From the NCBI RefSeq assembly GCF_000516985.1, contig NW_006917104.1, positions 659,068 to 723,067 on the forward strand: a stretch of 64,000 nucleotides of DNA, read 5' to 3'. Source of the DNA: Pestalotiopsis fici W106-1 (Eukaryota; Ascomycota; Sordariomycetes; Amphisphaeriales; Sporocadaceae). Position 1 is the first letter of the stretch, and each line of letters starts with the position of its first letter. Positions 43,891-56,585 of this stretch are shown piece after piece. Below the pieces are notes generated by a model. That model saw only the letters and a list, made by a program, of their open reading frames with translations, was not told the DNA's origin and did not search any database. The position numbers and the translations under genes are program-made.

Positions 43891-45747
43891 TTATGAGCGG
43901 CACAGACGACCGTCAGAATCTGGAACCCACGCTTCGCTTCCCACAGCAGTCGCAGCGTACAGCAAAGTTTCAGGGTCGTACTTCGACTTCACAGCCATTA
44001 ATTGAGGGTAATTGGCGCCGTAGAATGTCTGCTGCCAATCAGACTGCTGAAAGCTGGCTTCATTGAGATATGCGCCTCCACCTGGAGTGGCCGCTTCGAT
44101 CTCGGGCATGACAACGTCTGTCAATTTTGCCTGCCGTAACAACATCTCCTCTCTAGGCACGTTGAAGTCCCATGACTGTTGGATCAAACAAGTCATCAAG
44201 GAGGACCTCCACCCAGGAAATACGGAATTCTCGTACATGGGTGGCTTCCGTGCATCAATCGCAACGCATATGACATTGAAGCCCGCCTCTACAGCCGATC
44301 GAAACGCCTGCGTCACTTCAAGTGATGTGTCGTTGTTTTCGATTAGACTTCGCGGGATTAAGCGACCTCCAGCAATTTGTGCAGCCGGGGTACTCTCAAC
44401 CACAGGTTTGAGAGTTGCATTATACATCTCAAAGAAACCCGAGTACTGAGTAGGTATGAGGCTCGCGTTGACACCAGCCTGTGCCATTGTCGCTGTGATC
44501 TCACCCAGGGTAGAATTCACCAAAGTGCTGTTACTGCTTGGAATAGCAATATTGAAGGCTGTGAGGGAGGTTTGCGATAGCACGAAGGAGGCAACGGATC
44601 CCGCACTGACAAGAGGAACCAGACTGCTGTGAAATGCCGTGACACCGCGCCAGAACTCTTCAACGCCACCGACGCTGGTGTTGCTGAAGGTAAGGCTAGT
44701 GGAGGTCATGAGGTCGTCCTGGTATACCCTCATGGTCATGGAAACCACAACAGCAAAAGTGCCAGGGCCACCACCACTAAGTGCCCAGTATAAATCGCTA
44801 TTACTTTCCGGGTTGGCGAATAGGTGGCTTCCGTCTGCTGTGACAACTTCCCATTCCAGAACATTATCTGCGGCCATGCCATAGATTGATGTAAAAGCGC
44901 CGTGCCCACCACCAGCGGCATAACCCCCAGATATCCCCACGGTCGGGCAAGTGCCGCCAACTACCCGAAATCCTCGGGTAGATGCGGCGGTATAGGCCTC
45001 GTCAAGTATCACTCCCGCTCCGAGCTTGACATATGGGCCTCTGTATTCGGAGCCTTGGCTATAGTTGTCAAAGAATTCTATCGCTTTCAAGTTGTGTAGC
45101 CACAGAGAAAGCGAGCCTTTGCCGGTTGATTTCCCTAGTATGCTGAAACCAAGTTTTAGTGACTTGGATCTGTACGTGTTCATGCAACAGTAACTTACTC
45201 ATGCCCGGTATTCTTCAATGTTAGTCTAACATTCTTCTCACGAGCAAATCGGATACCCGCTTGGATTTCCGCAGCTCCTGTGACGTTGATTGAGTAAGAC
45301 GCATAATTGCCCAAAGAGCATGGTCGTTCTCTGGGAGTAAATGGATCGCAGCTTTGATTTTGGAAGTATGGAGCAAGAATATCTGGGGGGGAGTCAAGAC
45401 TTTACGCAGTTAGTCCCAAGGGGTTCGTGCAACACAACGTTGAAAAATGGTCCTTTCAACACTTACTGAGGCGTATCAAAAGGCCAAATCTCCCTCAGAG
45501 CTGAACAAGCATCTTCGTCAAAGCTTGGATTATGACATACGGAAGAGATTGGTTCTGAGGCAATCAGACGTCCGTTCAAAGTGCTGTTCAGTTGAGCCCA
45601 GTCTGCGTCAGTCGGCCAGCTTGAGTCACCAGGGATAGCCTTGCACAAGGTATTGTTAGAGTATGCTGTAGTCTGGTTGAGTGGCACAGCTAAGCTTGTT
45701 TGAACCGAGGCTGCCCATAGCATCAGCGCAAATCGAAGGGCTCCCAT
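43891..45747 (-). CDS. Secreted FAD-linked oxidoreductase, berberine-bridge-enzyme type
   Basis: Exons 45747..45467, 45399..45199, 45142..43891 (577 aa), introns 67 and 56 nt. The acceptor of intron 1 is GTAAAG at 45400 rather than the poly-C CAG 20 bp on, because only it keeps frame. Signal peptide MGALRFALMLWAASVQTSLA. PCSLGNYASYSINV and LKNTGHD (His160) plus GGTCPTVG (Cys226) are the two flavin attachment residues of bicovalent BBE-like oxidases. The C-terminal BBE segment ends KSKYDPETLLYAAT. Several N-glycosylation sites (NST, NTS). These enzymes oxidise alcohols or drive oxidative cyclisations (solanapyrone synthase is a known member). It lies in the putative PKS cluster, flanked by two MITE copies. 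Confidence 0.95.
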
Positions 45748-45860
45748 GGTGTCGACTGTATTAGGTGGAGCAAACATGAGTTGGCAAAGAACGATTGAAT
45801 GCTGACTGTAGCATACGTATTACAATGAGGTAGAGTCTCTCACGGCGGTATAACACTATT

Positions 45861-46252
45861 TTATGGCGCCCTATCCGGCCGAATAATAATGAGGTAGGCA
45901 GTGTTGAAGGATTCCATTTGCTCAGCATCATGTCCTAGCATCCCCACACGCAACGGTGTATCTTTGCGGCACTCACTCCGTGAGCGTATTGTTAGACTGA
46001 TCCTTCGGAACAAGGACATTACCATTCTTCGCGAGGCTGATTTGGCGTTGGCGATGGTGGATAAAGCACCGCCCGCATCTGCCAATGGAAATATACAATT
46101 GGCGATTATTGTGCGGCGTGGCCTACACCACCATCAAATTGAGGTGCATCGATTTGCAAGGGTCACATACCGAAATAGCCATCGACGTCGTACTGGCGTC
46201 GCGACTCCAACTTTGTTGGAATCCCCTCGAGTAGGGCCTCCAAATTCGGCAT
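45861..46252 (-). CDS. Small hypothetical protein, two exons
   Basis: Exon 1 46252..46171 (ATG in CAGCAGATGCCG), exon 2 46078..45861, intron 92 nt with a GTATGT donor and TGGCAG acceptor, phase 1, 99 aa. The product begins MPNLEALLEGIPTKLES and reads YFGDAGGALSTIANAKSASRR across the join, with helical, non-random composition. The frame is open upstream of the ATG for about 20 codons, so another exon is possible. No known family. It lies between the hydrolase and the oxidase genes, downstream of MITE copy 2 in its own direction. Confidence 0.35.
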
Positions 46253-46442
46253 CTGCTGCTGAGGATCCAAATTTTGGGGGCTGCAGAGCAGAGGTTGCGG
46301 AGAACCAACCAGTTATGGCTGAACGGTTAGATCCTTCCCGCAACAGGTTCCGGCAGTCAAGAGCCCTGTTCTTGGTAAGGCATCACAGTGGTAAAGTGTG
46401 GGGACCAACAAGACTTGTAATGCTTACATATCCAAGCGCCGC

Positions 46443-46738
46443 AAGCCTTCTGTAGCAGAGATATCTTGGTGGCTCTCGTGGAAGCCCACTGAAAGCCACC
46501 ACTACGACGTATATACCAACTTAAGCTGTCCTGTTTTCGTTACTCATAGATCCGTGATAATTATATATTTAAGTCGTACTTTTAATTTCATTGGTTGTTA
46601 AAGTACGGGAAAGATTCTGTGTTTTTGACTTTTTGCCAGCTGGATTTAGTGGATGGTTACAGTGGGCTTACAGTGGTTATTATGATGGATCCACAAAGAG
46701 TTGTGTGATTCACAAGATATCATTGCTACAGCAGGCTT
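46443..46738 (+). mobile_element. MITE-like element, copy 2
   Basis: Terminal inverted repeats of about 27 bp: left 46443-46469 (AAGCCTTCTGTAGCAGAGAT...) and right 46711-46738, with about four mismatches. The interior shares TTTTTGCCAG and AGTGGATGGTTACAGTGG with copy 1 in the same orientation. 296 bp, no coding capacity. Confidence 0.75.
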
Positions 46739-47492
46739 ATAGTGGACACAAGGCTTAATTCTTAGCAAGTCTCAATATACTATATACCAAGTCTTGCAGG
46801 CGTCCCCCGCTGCGGTAGGTAACTGGTACCTTGGGTATCTAGAAGAAACATTGAGAGCCTGGCTGAGGAGGTTGGTATCGTTAGTGGATCGTGCACCCAG
46901 GGCCCCCAAAGCAATTTGGACCTGGGCGCATGCATACGTAGGTATGTAGTATCAATTTTTACAGGTAGCAGCTGGGCGCTTACGTATTTCCACAAGGCAA
47001 CAACTCATCATTTGCTGATACGAGGGTAACAGTGCCGAGGATAAACAGTTCGATCCGGACCTAATACCCGAGATTTGGCCCCCAGTCACATCATATATTG
47101 GAAGAGTTTGCTACGCCTCATACAAACATGAATATACGCAACCAACAGCATTGTTGTCTGTACTGTGTAGAGTCTTCAAGTCGAGCAGGGGCCAAGACTT
47201 TAGTGATCTCACCCGCGTGCCCCCCGCCATTAGCGCAAGTGTTGGCCCATGTAAGATTGGTGCATATGCGGCAAGGTTCTTTGTGGAAGAGCTAGGGACC
47301 GGCAGTGATGAATGGAGAGACATGATGCTTGTCAGATTAATCGTACTTGCAGCGTTTCAGCCCAATGAGGGAAATACAGCGAATCGAGCATAGAGTTTCG
47401 TTTGGCCATTTTCCCGTTTGCGCCCTGTAGGGATCGAGTATCTGCATAGTAAATACAACTTTGACCTTGTTCATACAATCACCCTACCACCA
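46739..47492. other. Intergenic, 0.75 kb
   Basis: No gene or repeat recognised; it is the 3' side of the hydrolase gene. Confidence 0.5.
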
Positions 47493-48452
47493 CTAGTTAC
47501 CAAAATAGTGGCGAATGAACTCGACCTGGGCGATCATTGAAGGGATGAACTCATCACCGTCCAAGACATCCATGTGCCCTTTCCCTTGGACGACATGCAT
47601 CTGCTTCGGTCCTTCTATCTTGTCCAAAATCAGCTCCTTCTGCTGTGCCATGGGCGAGATGCGGTCCTCGTCTGGAGTCACCAACAAAACTGGCGTGGGG
47701 CTCAGGAAGCGCAGGGCTTGGAAAGGCGACCAAGCCATGATGTTGTAATATGTCTGAATCGACGTATTCATTTCCAAATTGGGCATCCTCTGCTTGGACT
47801 CCTGCACCAACTCCCACTCACGCGTTCCCAATCCCACTCCGAACCCGGCAGGGTTTTCGCCTTTTTGGGTGATCATGGGGAGGGAAAATGCTTTATTTCC
47901 CGCAAGCTGCGACTCGCGGTCCTGCATCGCCTTTGATAGAACGCCACGGTACTTGTTTGCTGGCAGATCCCATGTAGTGAGCGGGCAGACGGCAAGTACG
48001 AGATGCACACGGGTATCGAGCGCCGCCGCCGCCAGGGCAACGGCCCCACTGAAGGAAAACCCCCAAAACGCAATGCGGCCGGAATCGACTCTCGCGTCAG
48101 ACTTGAGATAAGTCAATGCATCGTGATAGTCATTGGTCTGCTGCGCCGGATCGATGTTGTTGCGAGGGTACCCCTCGCTTGAGCCTATGGAACGCGGATC
48201 GTAGACAAGAGCTGTAATTCCTGCTTGTTGGAAATATTCCGCCACCTTGGGAAGAAGCGTGTCCCCAGTGAGATTGAACTATATGCACTGCGGATCAATC
48301 ACCTCTTCTTCACTACAACAACGGGTCCGACTTACTCCAGGGGTCATGATAATTCCAGGACCATAGTCTTTGGCTGGATAAACCGCACCTCTAAGCGTCA
48401 AGCCATCCAGAGTTTTGAACTCTACCTGTTCGCGATGAACTTTGGATGCCAT
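47493..48452 (-). CDS. Alpha/beta-hydrolase, candidate polyketide-releasing enzyme
   Basis: Exons 48452..48336 and 48278..47493 (300 aa), 57-nt intron, phase 0. ATG at 48452 ([22 protein letters not shown]). The oxyanion region follows the first strand (GPGIIMTPG); the nucleophile elbow is GFSFSG (Ser114), the acid is in TPDEDRISP and the His is in GKGHMD. Length and N-terminal sequence fit the group of fungal cluster hydrolases that includes the polyketide transferase of the fumagillin pathway and the thiohydrolase of brefeldin A synthesis, which release chains from HR-PKSs lacking a thioesterase. It is divergent from such a PKS here (655-bp shared promoter), which supports the same role. 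That role is inference from family and position. Confidence 0.9.
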
Positions 48453-49107
48453 CTTCCTGTATATCCTGGGAACTGAACATTGAATGCAGTCATATTGCGC
48501 CGCGTCCTAGGTCGCTCTTGACGATGGGTCGATTGCCCCGTCTTTATACCATTTGGCCTTTGCCTGCCTGTCAAGGACCCGAAGTAACCCCAACGTTACA
48601 GGGGGGCTATCGCCTGCAAGATACCGTCGTACGCCCCTCCACGTACCCAGATACTTGGGATCATTATCTCATCCTATCAAGTTGGCTCCAATAGGTAGGG
48701 ACCATGCTCCGCACTTTGAATTGGAGCCGAAAGCGCCCTACATGAAGAGATGTTCGCGATGTTGGGGCCTCCTGACGTGACACAGCTGGGCCGCACCAGA
48801 TCTAGGCCTTAGGCGAACTCAACTTCAGCACTTACTCTGCCAATTGTTTCGGTGCATCATCCTCTCTGCCATATTTATAGGACGACTATGTACGGCGAGA
48901 ATTACGGGATGGAATTGACTACTGCTCTTTTTGCTTTCCCCTTCCCATATTCGTGCCATTTGGTCAATCTCAAGTGCTGGTGCAAATCGACTCACAATTT
49001 TTAATTCCTTCTTTCACTTCAATCCTCGTAGCGGGTTGAAAGGAGACACCTGTATGCTTGCCATTATTCTTATAAGGCACTGCTGAACCTGGGCCCGTTT
49101 AGTGCAA
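48453..49107. promoter_or_regulatory. Divergent promoter of hydrolase and PKS
   Basis: 655 bp. A TATA-like ATATTTATAG (48871-48880) lies about 230 bp before the PKS ATG. No TCGG-N9-CCGA site was found, so this cluster is probably not under the same regulator as the 17-24 kb genes. Confidence 0.5.
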
Positions 49108-52100
49108 ATGGATCCAAATCATCATCAACCCAGCAATGTCTTTGCTGTGGACGGTTACACCGAGAGAAAAGGAGGTCATACCAAAGCCCAACAATGTGAT
49201 TTCCCAGTTCCAATCGCTATCATTGGCATGGCTTGCAGGCTTCCAGGACATTCTATGTCACCTCGAGACCTTTGGGAGTTTCTCAAGGACGGCAAGGTAG
49301 CAGATATCACGCCTCCCGCCAATCGTTTCAGGCTGCAGGGTCATCACGATGGGTCGCAAAAGCCATACACCATGAAGACACCTGGCGCCATGTTTATGGA
49401 GGACGTTGATCCAGCAGCTTTTGACGCTCAATTCTTCCAGATCAATGCTTCAGAAGCCTCTTCGATGGACCCTCAGCAGAGAGTACTCATGGAAGTTGCT
49501 TACGAATGTCTGGAGAACGCCGGGATCCCCAAGGAACAGATCGATGGTACGCGGATGGGCTGCATTGTGGGTGCAAGCGCTGTTGGTAAGTTTTCGGATA
49601 TATCGAGCCGCATTAGGCGAAACCGCTCTCGGCTTATGTATATTTCTTTGTAGATTATCATGATATGGATTGCCGAGACCCGGAAGATCGAACCGACTCT
49701 CCTACCATGGGATGCGGTCGCGCCCTCCTAAGCAACCGGATAAGCCATTTCCTCAATGTACACGGGCCAAGGTGAGCATTCATTATCGAGCAGTTCATGC
49801 TAGGAAAACATCAATCTTATCAGAATATAGCATCACGGTTGATACCGCATGTTCCAGCGGGTTGACAGCCCTGCAACTGGCCTGCCTTTACCTGCGCAGC
49901 AGTGAAGCCGACTCCATGTTGGTTGGGGGCGTGAACATGTATTTCAGCCCAGAGAGAAACCAAGATATGGGTGCAATGCGTGAGACAGCGTCTTCGACAG
50001 GCTATTGTCATTCATTTGATACCAACGCAGATGGATATGTAATAGCAGAAGCAGTGAACTCGGTGTTGCTGAAACGACTCGACGACGCAATACGCGACGG
50101 CGACCCCATACGAGCCGTCATAAGAGGTGTTGCAGTCAATAGTGCAGGCAAGACGGCAGGTATTGCCATGCCTAGTCCGAAAGCCCAAGAGTCTGTCATT
50201 CGAGATGCGTACCGAGTTGCTGGTATCCCAAATTCGGACATTTCAGAGACAGGTTATGTCGAATGTCATGGTACTGGCACACGGGCTGGAGATCCTGCCG
50301 AAATTGAAGGCCTAGCTGCTGTATTTCGTACTATCAAATCAAGCAGGGACTCCATCGTGATCGGGTCTATCAAAAGCAACATTGGACATTCCGAAGCTGC
50401 TGCAGGGCTCTCCAGTATCATCAAGGCTACTCTCTCTATTGAGAACGGCTTGATACCCGGCACGCCTTCTTTTCGTACACCGAACCCTACAATAGATTTC
50501 GACAGACTCGGCTTCAAGGTATCTAGGACGGCAATCCCTTGGCCGAAAACTTCGAAGCTACGTGCAAGCATCAACTCCTTTGGATTTGGTGGAGCCAATG
50601 CTCACGCTGTGCTGGAATCTCCCAAATACCTTCTTCCAACCTATCAACCGAAACACAGATCCTGTTTTCTCACTAACGAGGATATCGACGGAGATTTCTT
50701 CCTAGACGATTGTTGCATCATTCCGACCACGCCCAGTGCAAGACCATATCTCCTTGTATTGTCTGCCAATGATGAAGAATCCCTACGAGATTATGCTGCT
50801 TCTCTTGTATCTTGCTTGGTAAACCCAGCTGTGCAAGCATCCACGCTTGATCTAGCCTACACCATGTCAGAACGTCGGAGCCTGCTACGACATCGGGCAT
50901 TTGCAGTAATACGAGACACCTGTGTCAAGAAGGATACATTCACTTTCGTGAAACGACTTCCTGAAACCCCAGTACTTGCTTTCACTTTCACTGGCCAAGG
51001 CGCACAGTGGCCCACAATGGGTAAATCATTGTTGACAAACCACAAGGAAGCTAGAGAGACATTGAAGAGGCTTGATGCTGCCCTCATGCACCTTCCCCAA
51101 CCTCCAGACTTCTCGCTATTTGAAGAGCTTACTCTGGATCGTGAGCCCTCAGCTCTACGGCGCCCGGAGCTATCCCAACCTCTAATCACCGCGCTCCAGG
51201 TGGCATATGTCAATGTTCTCTCGGCTTGGGGTATACGGCCGAGTTTTGTCGTAGGCCATTCCTCCGGCGAAATTGCGGCTGCATACACTGCTGGCTATCT
51301 CTCGGAAGAAACTGCAATCAAGATTGCGTACCTCCGTGGTGTAGCGGTTCAGCAAACCAAGGACGAGTCCCAACTTGGTATGCTTGCGGTAGGACTACCC
51401 GCTGAAGTACTTCGAGAGTACATCAAGTCTGACGACAATGTACAAATTGCGTGCCGAAATAGTGCAAGCAGCACCACTGTCTCGGGCTCACTTCAAGGAC
51501 TCGAACTTCTGCAAAAGAAGCTACAAAACGCAGGTCATTTCACTCGACTATTACAAGTCGACGTCGCTTACCATTCTGATTACATGCTTCCTGCTGCAAG
51601 TGTCTACAAAGACTTGATTTGCAGAGCTGGTATTGATCAACCATGTCAGATAAACAATGGTGCAAATATTAGAATGTTCTCTTCGGTCACTGGTGCAGAG
51701 ATAGGCGGCCCTCCGGACGTTTCCTACTGGCAGCGGAACTTGGTCGCCGAAGTAAATTTTGACTCTGCCGTTTGCTCCTTGCTCCAGACTAGGACTGGTC
51801 CTAACATTTTCATTGAAATTGGCCCCTCCAACACGCTTTCCGGCCCAATTCAAGAATCATTTCGCACTGTCCAAGACCAGCGATCCGACCTGAGGTATAC
51901 CTCAGTGGCTAAGAGAAACCAAGACATGGAATCACTTCTCTACGAACTCCCTGGCATCATAATAGGTACTGGAGGCTCTGTAGATGTTACTGCAGTGAAC
52001 GGGTACACGAACCAGAAGGAGGTTCCACATGTCCTCATCGACCTCCCCAACTACGCTTGGAACCACTCCGAGAAATACTGGAAAGAAAGTCTCGCGAGCC

Positions 52101-55100
52101 AGGACTGGCGCCAGAGGAAATTTATTAAGCATGACTTATTGGGAAGCAAGATTCTAGGGACTACATGGTCCAATCCAACGTGGCGAAACACGATCCGCAT
52201 CCAAGATCTTCCTTGGTTGATGGACCACAAAATCGGAGATCAGGTCGTGTTCCCAGCATCTGGATACATCTGCATGGCTATCGAGGCCATGTACCAAGCC
52301 AATACCATGAGCATATGGAAGGGTGTGACACCGGATAATTGTGTCTTTCGTTTGAGGGACGCCAAATTTTCACGGGCTTTAGTGCTGAGTACTTCGGAGA
52401 GCACTACGATAAATCTGACCCTCGCACCATTCACCGGCTCCATGGACTCGTGGTACGAATTCCGCGTATCGTCCATGAAATCAGATGTTTGGACCCATCA
52501 CGCGTCCGGACTGGTACGAATTGAAAGCAGCCAAATGGACTTTGAGAATCCTACCAGATTGATGATGCCTCTTCAGCATCCCATGTCCACAAAGGAATGG
52601 TATTATAATATGCAAGAGATTGGCATGAATTTTGGGCCAGCGTTCCAGAAACACTTGGCTGTTGAGCACATCTTAGGCGACTGTACTAGCCGATCCATGG
52701 TGTCTCTCGTGCCTCCTGGATCAAAATGGCAGCAGTCTCGTTACTTGCTGCATCCGGCTTGTATGGATGGCTGCTTTCAAGCTACAAGCTTCGTGCTAGG
52801 CCAGGCTCGATTCCTTACCGGTTCGGCTGCCATGGTCCCGTTTGCTCTTGACGAGATGACGTTACCATTCCCGACACAACAAACTCAAGAAGCTACCGTA
52901 TCTGCTCGATTTGAATACAATGGAGTAGGCCGGCAAGACACACCCAAAAGCTACAGCTTATCTTGCTACGTCGCAGATCCGGAAACAGGGTCACTGCTGC
53001 TTGAACTGAACGGGCTTCGTTTGACAGAGGTTGATTCATCCCGAGCACTGTCATCATTGCATACATTTACAGGAGTGCACTGGGACGCGGACATCAATTA
53101 TCTATCAGTGTCCGACTGGAGGAGATTGGAAATCGAAACCACAGCAGGACCCAGCAGCCCCTGCCTTGACAGAGCACGGGTTTTCGCACGGAAGCTTGTT
53201 CAACTGGCTGCCCACAAGAAGCCTGATCTGCAGGTCCTTGAGATAAACCTTGAGTCTCAGGACCCGTCGTCTTTGCTTCTCGATCAGAACGATGCAAACG
53301 AGACAAAGAACTCCCAACCAGTGAGGCTATCCCGATACCAATACTACTCAAGCGATGCAAACACAGTTGCAACCATAGCAGAGAGGCACGGTAGTGACAA
53401 CCGGACCGAGTACGCGGTGCACAACTTTGAATCTTCAAGTCTTGCCGATCATTCAGGGTTTGATGTTGCTTTGATAAGGCTTCTGCCTGGGGAGGCACAT
53501 AACCTTCCTACTACCTTGAGGAATGTGCACTCAAGTCTCGGAAAGGCATGCTTTGTGCTCATAGTAGCAGAAGACTCCATGACCAAGGCTCTGGAGCCGA
53601 TTCTTTCCGAAGCTGGGTTTGATACAATCGTATTTCTGGAGATCGGCGTGTTGTGTATATCAGCTGAAGTGCCATCTCAGGAGGCAGCAAGGGAGGTTAC
53701 AATCGTGAAGTTTGACGAGCAGCAAATTCATCCTCTCGAACTAGCACTCCGTAACTCGGAGTGTAGTATACGATATCTCACACCCAAGTCTGATATCAAG
53801 CGGCGAGATCATATTTTGATACTTGACGATCCTGAAACAACCGTCATGACACGTATCAATGATCTACAATTTGAGATGCTGCAGAAGCTTGTCAGATCTG
53901 AGTGCAACATTCTCTGGGTAACCAGAGGTGCCCAGATGAGAGTGGATAACCCCGACTCGGCAATCGCACACGGGCTTCTCAGAGTCATGCGAAACGAGAA
54001 TCCAGGACTGAATCTGATATCACTCGACGTAGAATCGTTCTGCAATAGCTCTTCTCTCCGTGCTGTGGAAGTTTGCTTGGGAATGCTGTACAGGGACTCC
54101 TTGGCCCTGGGGCAAGACTCTGAATTCGTTGAAAGAGGCGGAATACTTCACATCGGTCGCATATTGCCAGATTCTCAAGCAAACAGTGCCGTGGAAGAGA
54201 ATCAGGTACCCAGCAGACTCTGTACCCTGAAGCTTCAAGATAATAGTAGAGTCATCCAACTCCGTGCGGAACAAATCGGTAACTTGGACTCTCTACATTA
54301 CCAAGAAGTCTCGAGCGAGCCTCCAAACTTGGAGGGTGATCGTGTTGAGATCAAGGTCGAGGCAGCCGGAGTTAACTTCAAAGATGTCGCCATCACATTA
54401 GGCCTTATTCCCGAGAACGAGTATCTGCTTGGCGGAGAAGGTAGTGGTATCGTCACCAGAGTTGCCCCTGGCGTAACAGACGTCAAGCCAGGTCAGCGTG
54501 TGGCCTTCTTCGAGAGGGGCTCATTTGGCAACACGGCCACAACCATTACCAAGCTTCTTCAGGTAATTCCTGACACTATGAGTTTTGCGGAAGCGGCGAC
54601 AATTCCTTGCGCTTTCATGACGTCAATGTATTGTCTCTTCACACTTGGGGAAATCAAGGCTGGTGACACCGTTTTGATCCATTCAGCTACAGGGGGTGTC
54701 GGAATTGCAGCTATCCAGCTGTGCCAATATATCGGAGCAACCGTAGGTCCACAACTCGACTGACTTTTTATCAATGCCTTACCTTTATGAGTGTTACGTA
54801 GCGTTGACCGCTAAATATTATTTTTCTAGGTATATGCCACTGTTGGCTCGCAAGAGAAGCAAGATTTCTTGCTATCTACATTTGGGATTCCCCGCGAAAG
54901 AATATTCTCATCCCGGAACAGGGCTTTCGCAAAACAAATCTTGGATCACACCCAAGGACGCGGAGTTGATATTATCCTTAATTCCCTCACAGGAGACTTG
55001 TTGGACGAGTCGTGGCGCATCATAGCGGAAGGCGGCACGATGGTGGAGATTGGCAAGAAGGATATTCTCAACCAGGGTTTATTATCAATGAGTCCATTCA

Positions 55101-56585
55101 AACGTAACGCAACGTTTCGTTCATTTGACCTTTCGCACAAGGAAATGGACGATGATAGGAAAGGACGGTCAGTAATCCCAATTGAACTTCCGGGAACAAC
55201 CACTGATTGGTATCTAGCCTTCTCTCCGAAGTCTTTCGACTGCTGCGCCAGGGTAGCCTGAAACCGATCTCTCCGATACATCAATTCTCCTTTACCGAGA
55301 TACCCGCAGCTCTACGACATATCGGTAGTGGCAAGCACATTGGAAAGCTTGTTATTACCGACAACGACAACAACTCTGAAGTCAGTGTCCCTGTGCGGCT
55401 CCCCCGAGCGTCGATCAAACTGAGGGGAGATGCCGCCTACCTTGTCGTTGGAGGCCTTCGAGGTTTATGCGGCACTATCGCCTTGTCCCTCGCGATGAAC
55501 GGAGCTACACAGCTGGTCGTCATGTCTAGAAGCAGGCAGGACGATCCGGTATCGCAAAAGGTCAAGAACGACCTGCAGGGATGTGGTTGTACTGTCACTT
55601 TTATCCAAGGCGATGTGACTATACTTGAGGACGTCAGACGTGCATTCGAGATAACCAATTCACCCATTCGTGGTGTGATACAAGGTGCAATGGTTCTTCG
55701 GGTAAGTATACACGCTTGCTTTGCGTACGAGATTGTGGCCGGGCTAATATATGCCAGGACCGAATATTTGACTCCATGAAGGTACATGAATTCTACGAAG
55801 CATTGAATTGCAAAGTCAGAGGAACCTGGAACATTCATAATGTCTCACTCGAACAACCGTCAAGTCTAGACTTTTTTACACTGCTCTCAAGTGTATCTGG
55901 GATCTGCGGTAACAAGGGGCAAGCCAACTACGCGTCTGCTAATACCTTCTTGGATGCATTTGCAGCATATCGCCAAAGACTTGGCTTGAATGCTTGCTCT
56001 ATCTCTCTAGGCGTCATCAATCATAGAGGATATCTGGCCGAGCATCAGACGGTACGGGACAGCTTTGATTCAGCAATATGGCATGGGATTGGTGAGAAGC
56101 TTCTGGGACAGATTCTCGAATCGTCCATCCAGAGACAGGAGTACAGCCCCGAGAACGTACTTGGTGCGGCTCATATAATCACAGGCATACAATTCCCCCA
56201 ACCAAAGGAATCTCACCTGTTGTATGATGCAAGATTCAGTGGACTTTTGTCACGCGAGAGCAGTGTAGGGAAGCAACAGCCAACAGATGGCTCACAGGAT
56301 GTACGCGCCTTGCTCCTCGCTCTACGGTCCAAGGCGGATGCGAAGACTGTTTCTGCTCTGGTCATGGCAGTTTGCGAGCGATATCTTGTCAAAAGTCTGC
56401 GACTGTCTGGTGCTCTCGATCCAACGCGGCCACTTTCAGACTACGGTGTCGATTCTTTGGTGACTGTAGAGTTTCGTGGGTATTTGAGAGTGCATTTGGG
56501 TGTTGAGCTGTCGACTCTCGAGGTACTCAATGCATCCTCTCTAGTCTCGATTTGCAAGACAGTTCTTGAACGGATTGAGCATTAG
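49108..56585 (+). CDS. Highly reducing polyketide synthase, KS-AT-DH-(eroded MT)-ER-KR-ACP
   Basis: Exons 49108..49585, 49654..49771, 49831..54742, 54830..55167, 55218..55701, 55758..56585 (2385 aa); all joins keep frame and restore domain sequence. KS: Cys206 (DTACSSG), His345 (ECHGTGT), His385 (NIGHSEAAAG). AT: GHSSGE, Ser676. DH: His998 (DHKIGDQVVFP) and Asp1178 (CMDGCFQ). Residues about 1300-1650 hold an MT-like shell (KKPDLQVLEI near 1332) that lacks the glycine-rich SAM motif. ER: about 1676-1990 (GVNFKD, GGVGIAAIQL). KR: nucleotide loop GGLRGLCG (about 2022) and Tyr2168 (ANYASAN). ACP: Ser2343 (GVDSL). There is no thioesterase. It builds a reduced, probably unmethylated chain; release likely needs the adjacent hydrolase. 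Product not assignable. Confidence 0.97.

Noticed and set aside
45901..46455. 184-codon plus-strand frame opposite the small minus-strand gene
   Set aside because: The minus strand has matching splice signals and better composition; the plus frame runs into the MITE.
43891..56585. Assignment to a solanapyrone-type cluster because of HR-PKS plus BBE oxidase
   Set aside because: The O-methyltransferase, dedicated regulator and gene order of that pathway are absent, and BBE oxidases occur in many clusters.
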